Of a stretch of 5,889 bases of DNA, positions 4,100 to 5,889 are shown in pieces. The position numbers were made by a program, and so were the translations under genes. Each line of letters opens with the position of its first letter. Positions within the stretch are counted from its first letter, which is position 1. The notes under the pieces were generated by a model, which saw only the letters and a list, made by a program, of their open reading frames with translations, was not told the DNA's origin and made no database searches. This DNA is from Elusimicrobiota bacterium (GTDB lineage Bacteria; Elusimicrobiota; Elusimicrobia; Elusimicrobiales; UBA9959), in NCBI GenBank assembly GCA_022703115.1, contig JAKLEK010000095.1, positions 1-5,889 on the forward strand. The letters are read 5' to 3'.

Positions 4100-5889
4100 T
4101 CAGATGCTTTTTTTCATCTCGTAAACCGCGCCCTCGGTGACGCCTTTCCAGTCGTCGGTGCGGAACGGCGCCGCGGGGAAACCTTCCTTATTGTAAAGGT
4201 TATCCGCCCCGGCGTCCCCACGCCAGCCGTAACGTACCGCGGCCGGAGCCGGCACTTCCGGACTGCGCAGCACCACTGCGTCCCCGGAGATGTAAGCCTC
4301 CGCCGGCCGGAAGACCCTGTCGGCGCCGGCCAGTTCGAAACCGTTAAGTTTCCCGCCCGGCCCGCGCGCCTCCAGGCCGCTCCCGACTTCGGAAAAGGAC
4401 ACCACCGCCTTATCCCCGTCGGTTCTCATCGACAGGTAGGCCGGCCCCCGGGATACGATATCCCGGGAATAAAGGTCGCGCAGGGCCATAGCGGCCAGAC
4501 GGAACCCGACCGTTTCCTTGTTCCGGGGATGTATATCGTCCGGATCGCCTATATCGGTGGCGACGCACATCCCGGTCCCGGGAACCGACAGGGCCATGGT
4601 CTGCGCCTCGCGCAGTTCGGCCCAGCAGCTGCCGGTATTGCTGTCCCCGTCGTCGTTCCTGAAAGAAGAGAGCTGCACGAAATAGAAAGGCAGTTCGCCC
4701 TGTCCCAGCCGCGCGCGCCAGTCGTTTATCATCAGCGGGAACGCTTTCCGGTACTGATAGGCGCGTCCGCAGTTGGCCTCGCCCTGATACCACAATATCC
4801 CATTCACCGCGAAAGGGGCTATCGGCCTGAACATGGACGAGTGCAGGGTGGTCGGATAGAGGTTCGGATGCATCCCGGCGGAGACCGATTCCACCATATA
4901 GGACCATTTTCCGGCCAGCGGAACCGAAACGTCGCCCACGGTCAGCTTCATGTCAGCCGCTTCGCCGTAGAAGCCTCCCGGGCCGCCGGTGTCGGTAACC
5001 CGCACGGCTATCAGGTTGCGCCCCTTCTTCAGCGCCCCGGCCGGGACCGCATATTCCCGCCGGGCACGCCAATCCTCCGTTCCGCCGGCCTTCACGCCGT
5101 TCACGTAGGTCTCGTCATTATCGTCTATCCGGGCAAGTCCGAGCAGGGCCTTCCGCCCGGCCGCGTCTTCGGCCAGCTCTACGGTCCTGCGGAACCATAC
5201 TTTCCCGTCCACCATAGCGAGGCCCTGCGCGTCCCAGATGCCTGGAAGCGTCATCGCGGGCCACTTTGAATCGTCCTCATCCGGTTCCGCGTACTTCATG
5301 GGATCGGCGGGATCCAGCGGCCGGCCCTGACCCTCTTCGAGCTTTTTCCGGAAATCGGAAAGCTCGGACCTGAAAGCTTTTACGGGCCCCTCGGCGGGCA
5401 GGGCGGCTAGCATTTCCCTGAAGTCCCCGCTGCTCTCGAAGGCCTCCCTGGAGGTCCAGGTCTCTATATGGGTTCCGCCCCAGGAATTGTTTATGAGCCC
5501 CACCGGAACGCCGAGTTCCAGGTGCATTTTTTTCGCGAAATAATAGCCGACCGCGGTGAAGTCCCCGGCGTCGGCGCCGACCGCGCTCTTCCAGACTGCC
5601 GGCTGGATGTCCCCGTCCGGCCCGGTCTCCGTCGTCTTCGGGACCCTGATATGGCGTATCAGCGGGAAGGCCGCGGACGACGCCTCTTTCTCCCCGTTCA
5701 GGGCCTGCCGCAGGGGCCACTCCATATTGGACTGGCCGCCGCAGAGCCAGACGTCGCCCACCAGCACGTCGGCGACGGCGAGGGCCTCGTCGCCCGCCTT
5801 GAGCGCGATGTCGTAGGGCCCCCCGGCGGGCAGGCCCTTGAGGCAGCCGGTCATCCGGCCGCGGACGGCCTTGCCGACGGGTTTTCCCG
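4100..5889 (-). CDS. Sialate O-acetylesterase-like SGNH hydrolase, N-terminus outside the window
   Basis: The frame is open to the right edge and ends at TGA (4102-4100). About 596 residues are visible. The first in-window ATG (5854) is only about 40 residues before the catalytic block, and coding-like sequence continues upstream of it, so the true start and any signal peptide are missing. Numbering from that ATG: GDVWLCGGQSNMEWPL (33-48) carries nucleophile Ser42; INNSWGGTHIETW (121-133) gives an oxyanion glycine; WYQGEANCG (355-363) is the third block; and DPDDIHP (437-443) gives Asp439 and His442. All catalytic residues are intact. A beta-sandwich of the sugar-binding/glycosidase type (about 193-330, WFRRTVEL to the KWSYMVES region) is inserted between blocks, as in many bacterial members. 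A beta-rich C-terminal domain (about 470-575) follows. The family removes O-acetyl groups from sialic acids or plant and microbial polysaccharides; the substrate here is not decidable. It is probably exported. It converges with the DUF805-pilin gene. Confidence 0.93.
   Translation of the reverse strand, partial: GKPVGKAVRGRMTGCLKGLPAGGPYDIALKAGDEALAVADVLVGDVWLCGGQSNMEWPLRQALNGEKEASSAAFPLIRHIRVPKTTETGPDGDIQPAVWKSAVGADAGDFTAVGYYFAKKMHLELGVPVGLINNSWGGTHIETWTSREAFESSGDFREMLAALPAEGPVKAFRSELSDFRKKLEEGQGRPLDPADPMKYAEPDEDDSKWPAMTLPGIWDAQGLAMVDGKVWFRRTVELAEDAAGRKALLGLARIDDNDETYVNGVKAGGTEDWRARREYAVPAGALKKGRNLIAVRVTDTGGPGGFYGEAADMKLTVGDVSVPLAGKWSYMVESVSAGMHPNLYPTTLHSSMFRPIAPFAVNGILWYQGEANCGRAYQYRKAFPLMINDWRARLGQGELPFYFVQLSSFRNDDGDSNTGSCWAELREAQTMALSVPGTGMCVATDIGDPDDIHPRNKETVGFRLAAMALRDLYSRDIVSRGPAYLSMRTDGDKAVVSFSEVGSGLEARGPGGKLNGFELAGADRVFRPAEAYISGDAVVLRSPEVPAPAAVRYGWRGDAGADNLYNKEGFPAAPFRTDDWKGVTEGAVYEMKKSI
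4447..4467. repeat. Perfect 9-bp inverted repeat inside the esterase gene
   Basis: Arms CCCGGGATA (4447-4455) and TATCCCGGG (4459-4467) flank CGA. It encodes residues around SRDIVSRGP, at the boundary between the hydrolase core and the C-terminal beta domain. No regulatory role is evident. A repeat of this size can arise by chance in several kb of GC-rich DNA. Confidence 0.4.

Noticed and set aside
4102..4119. AGATG...CATCT hairpin around a T-run as an intrinsic terminator
   Set aside because: The stem is only 5 bp, the T-run is in the loop rather than after the stem, and the sequence is the coding end of the esterase (Lys-Lys codons).
4529..5269. 246-codon open frame on + opposite the esterase gene
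   Set aside because: It lies wholly antisense to a gene with intact catalytic motifs. Its translation is low-complexity, rich in Gly, Arg, Pro and His, as expected from a GC-rich shadow frame, with no recognisable domain.
5852..5854. ATG as the start of the esterase
   Set aside because: The frame stays open to the window edge, and the family normally has more residues before the GQSN block, so this is an internal Met.

Overview
The window is GC-rich (roughly 60% or more by eye) and compact, with four protein-coding genes in alternating orientation. Two of them run off the edges. Gene order is: 3' part of a multi-PAS sensor histidine kinase (+, 1-1944), an outer-membrane porin of DcaP-like type (-, 1947-3035), a DUF805 membrane protein with a pilin-like C-terminal half (+, 3172-4068), and a sialate O-acetylesterase-type SGNH esterase (-, 4100 to the right edge). 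I see no tRNA, rRNA, CRISPR array, insertion sequence or phage gene. Codon use looks uniform, with much ATA (Ile) and AGG (Arg) despite the high GC.

Organism: the porin has a signal peptide and a C-terminal Phe, so this is a diderm bacterium. The third gene ends in a Cys-Thr-His-x-Asp-(Ser/Thr)-Lys-Gly...Trp-Ser-Ser-Tyr tail. As I remember the family, such tails are typical of the many type IV pilin-like proteins of Elusimicrobiota. I therefore lean towards an uncultured GC-rich Elusimicrobiota member. This is an inference from one motif plus general character, not a firm assignment.

Layout: the genes are not in a shared operon. Kinase and porin converge with only 2 bp between their stop codons, and a perfect 9-bp hairpin lies inside the last codons of the kinase gene. 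Porin and DUF805-pilin genes diverge from a 136-bp spacer. This spacer holds an AT-rich promoter-like core flanked by two inverted repeats, placed so that each divergent transcript could begin with a hairpin. DUF805-pilin and esterase genes converge across a 31-bp gap holding another GC-rich hairpin. Neither convergent junction shows a U-tract next to its hairpin.

Together: only the divergent porin/DUF805-pilin pair shows sequence signs of possible co-regulation. The esterase (deacetylation of sugars, probably exported) and the porin (solute uptake across the outer membrane) would fit a scavenging life on acetylated glycans, but nothing in the window ties them directly. The most unusual item is the 298-aa protein joining a DUF805 multi-span membrane region to a pseudopilin helix and tail without a prepilin peptidase site.
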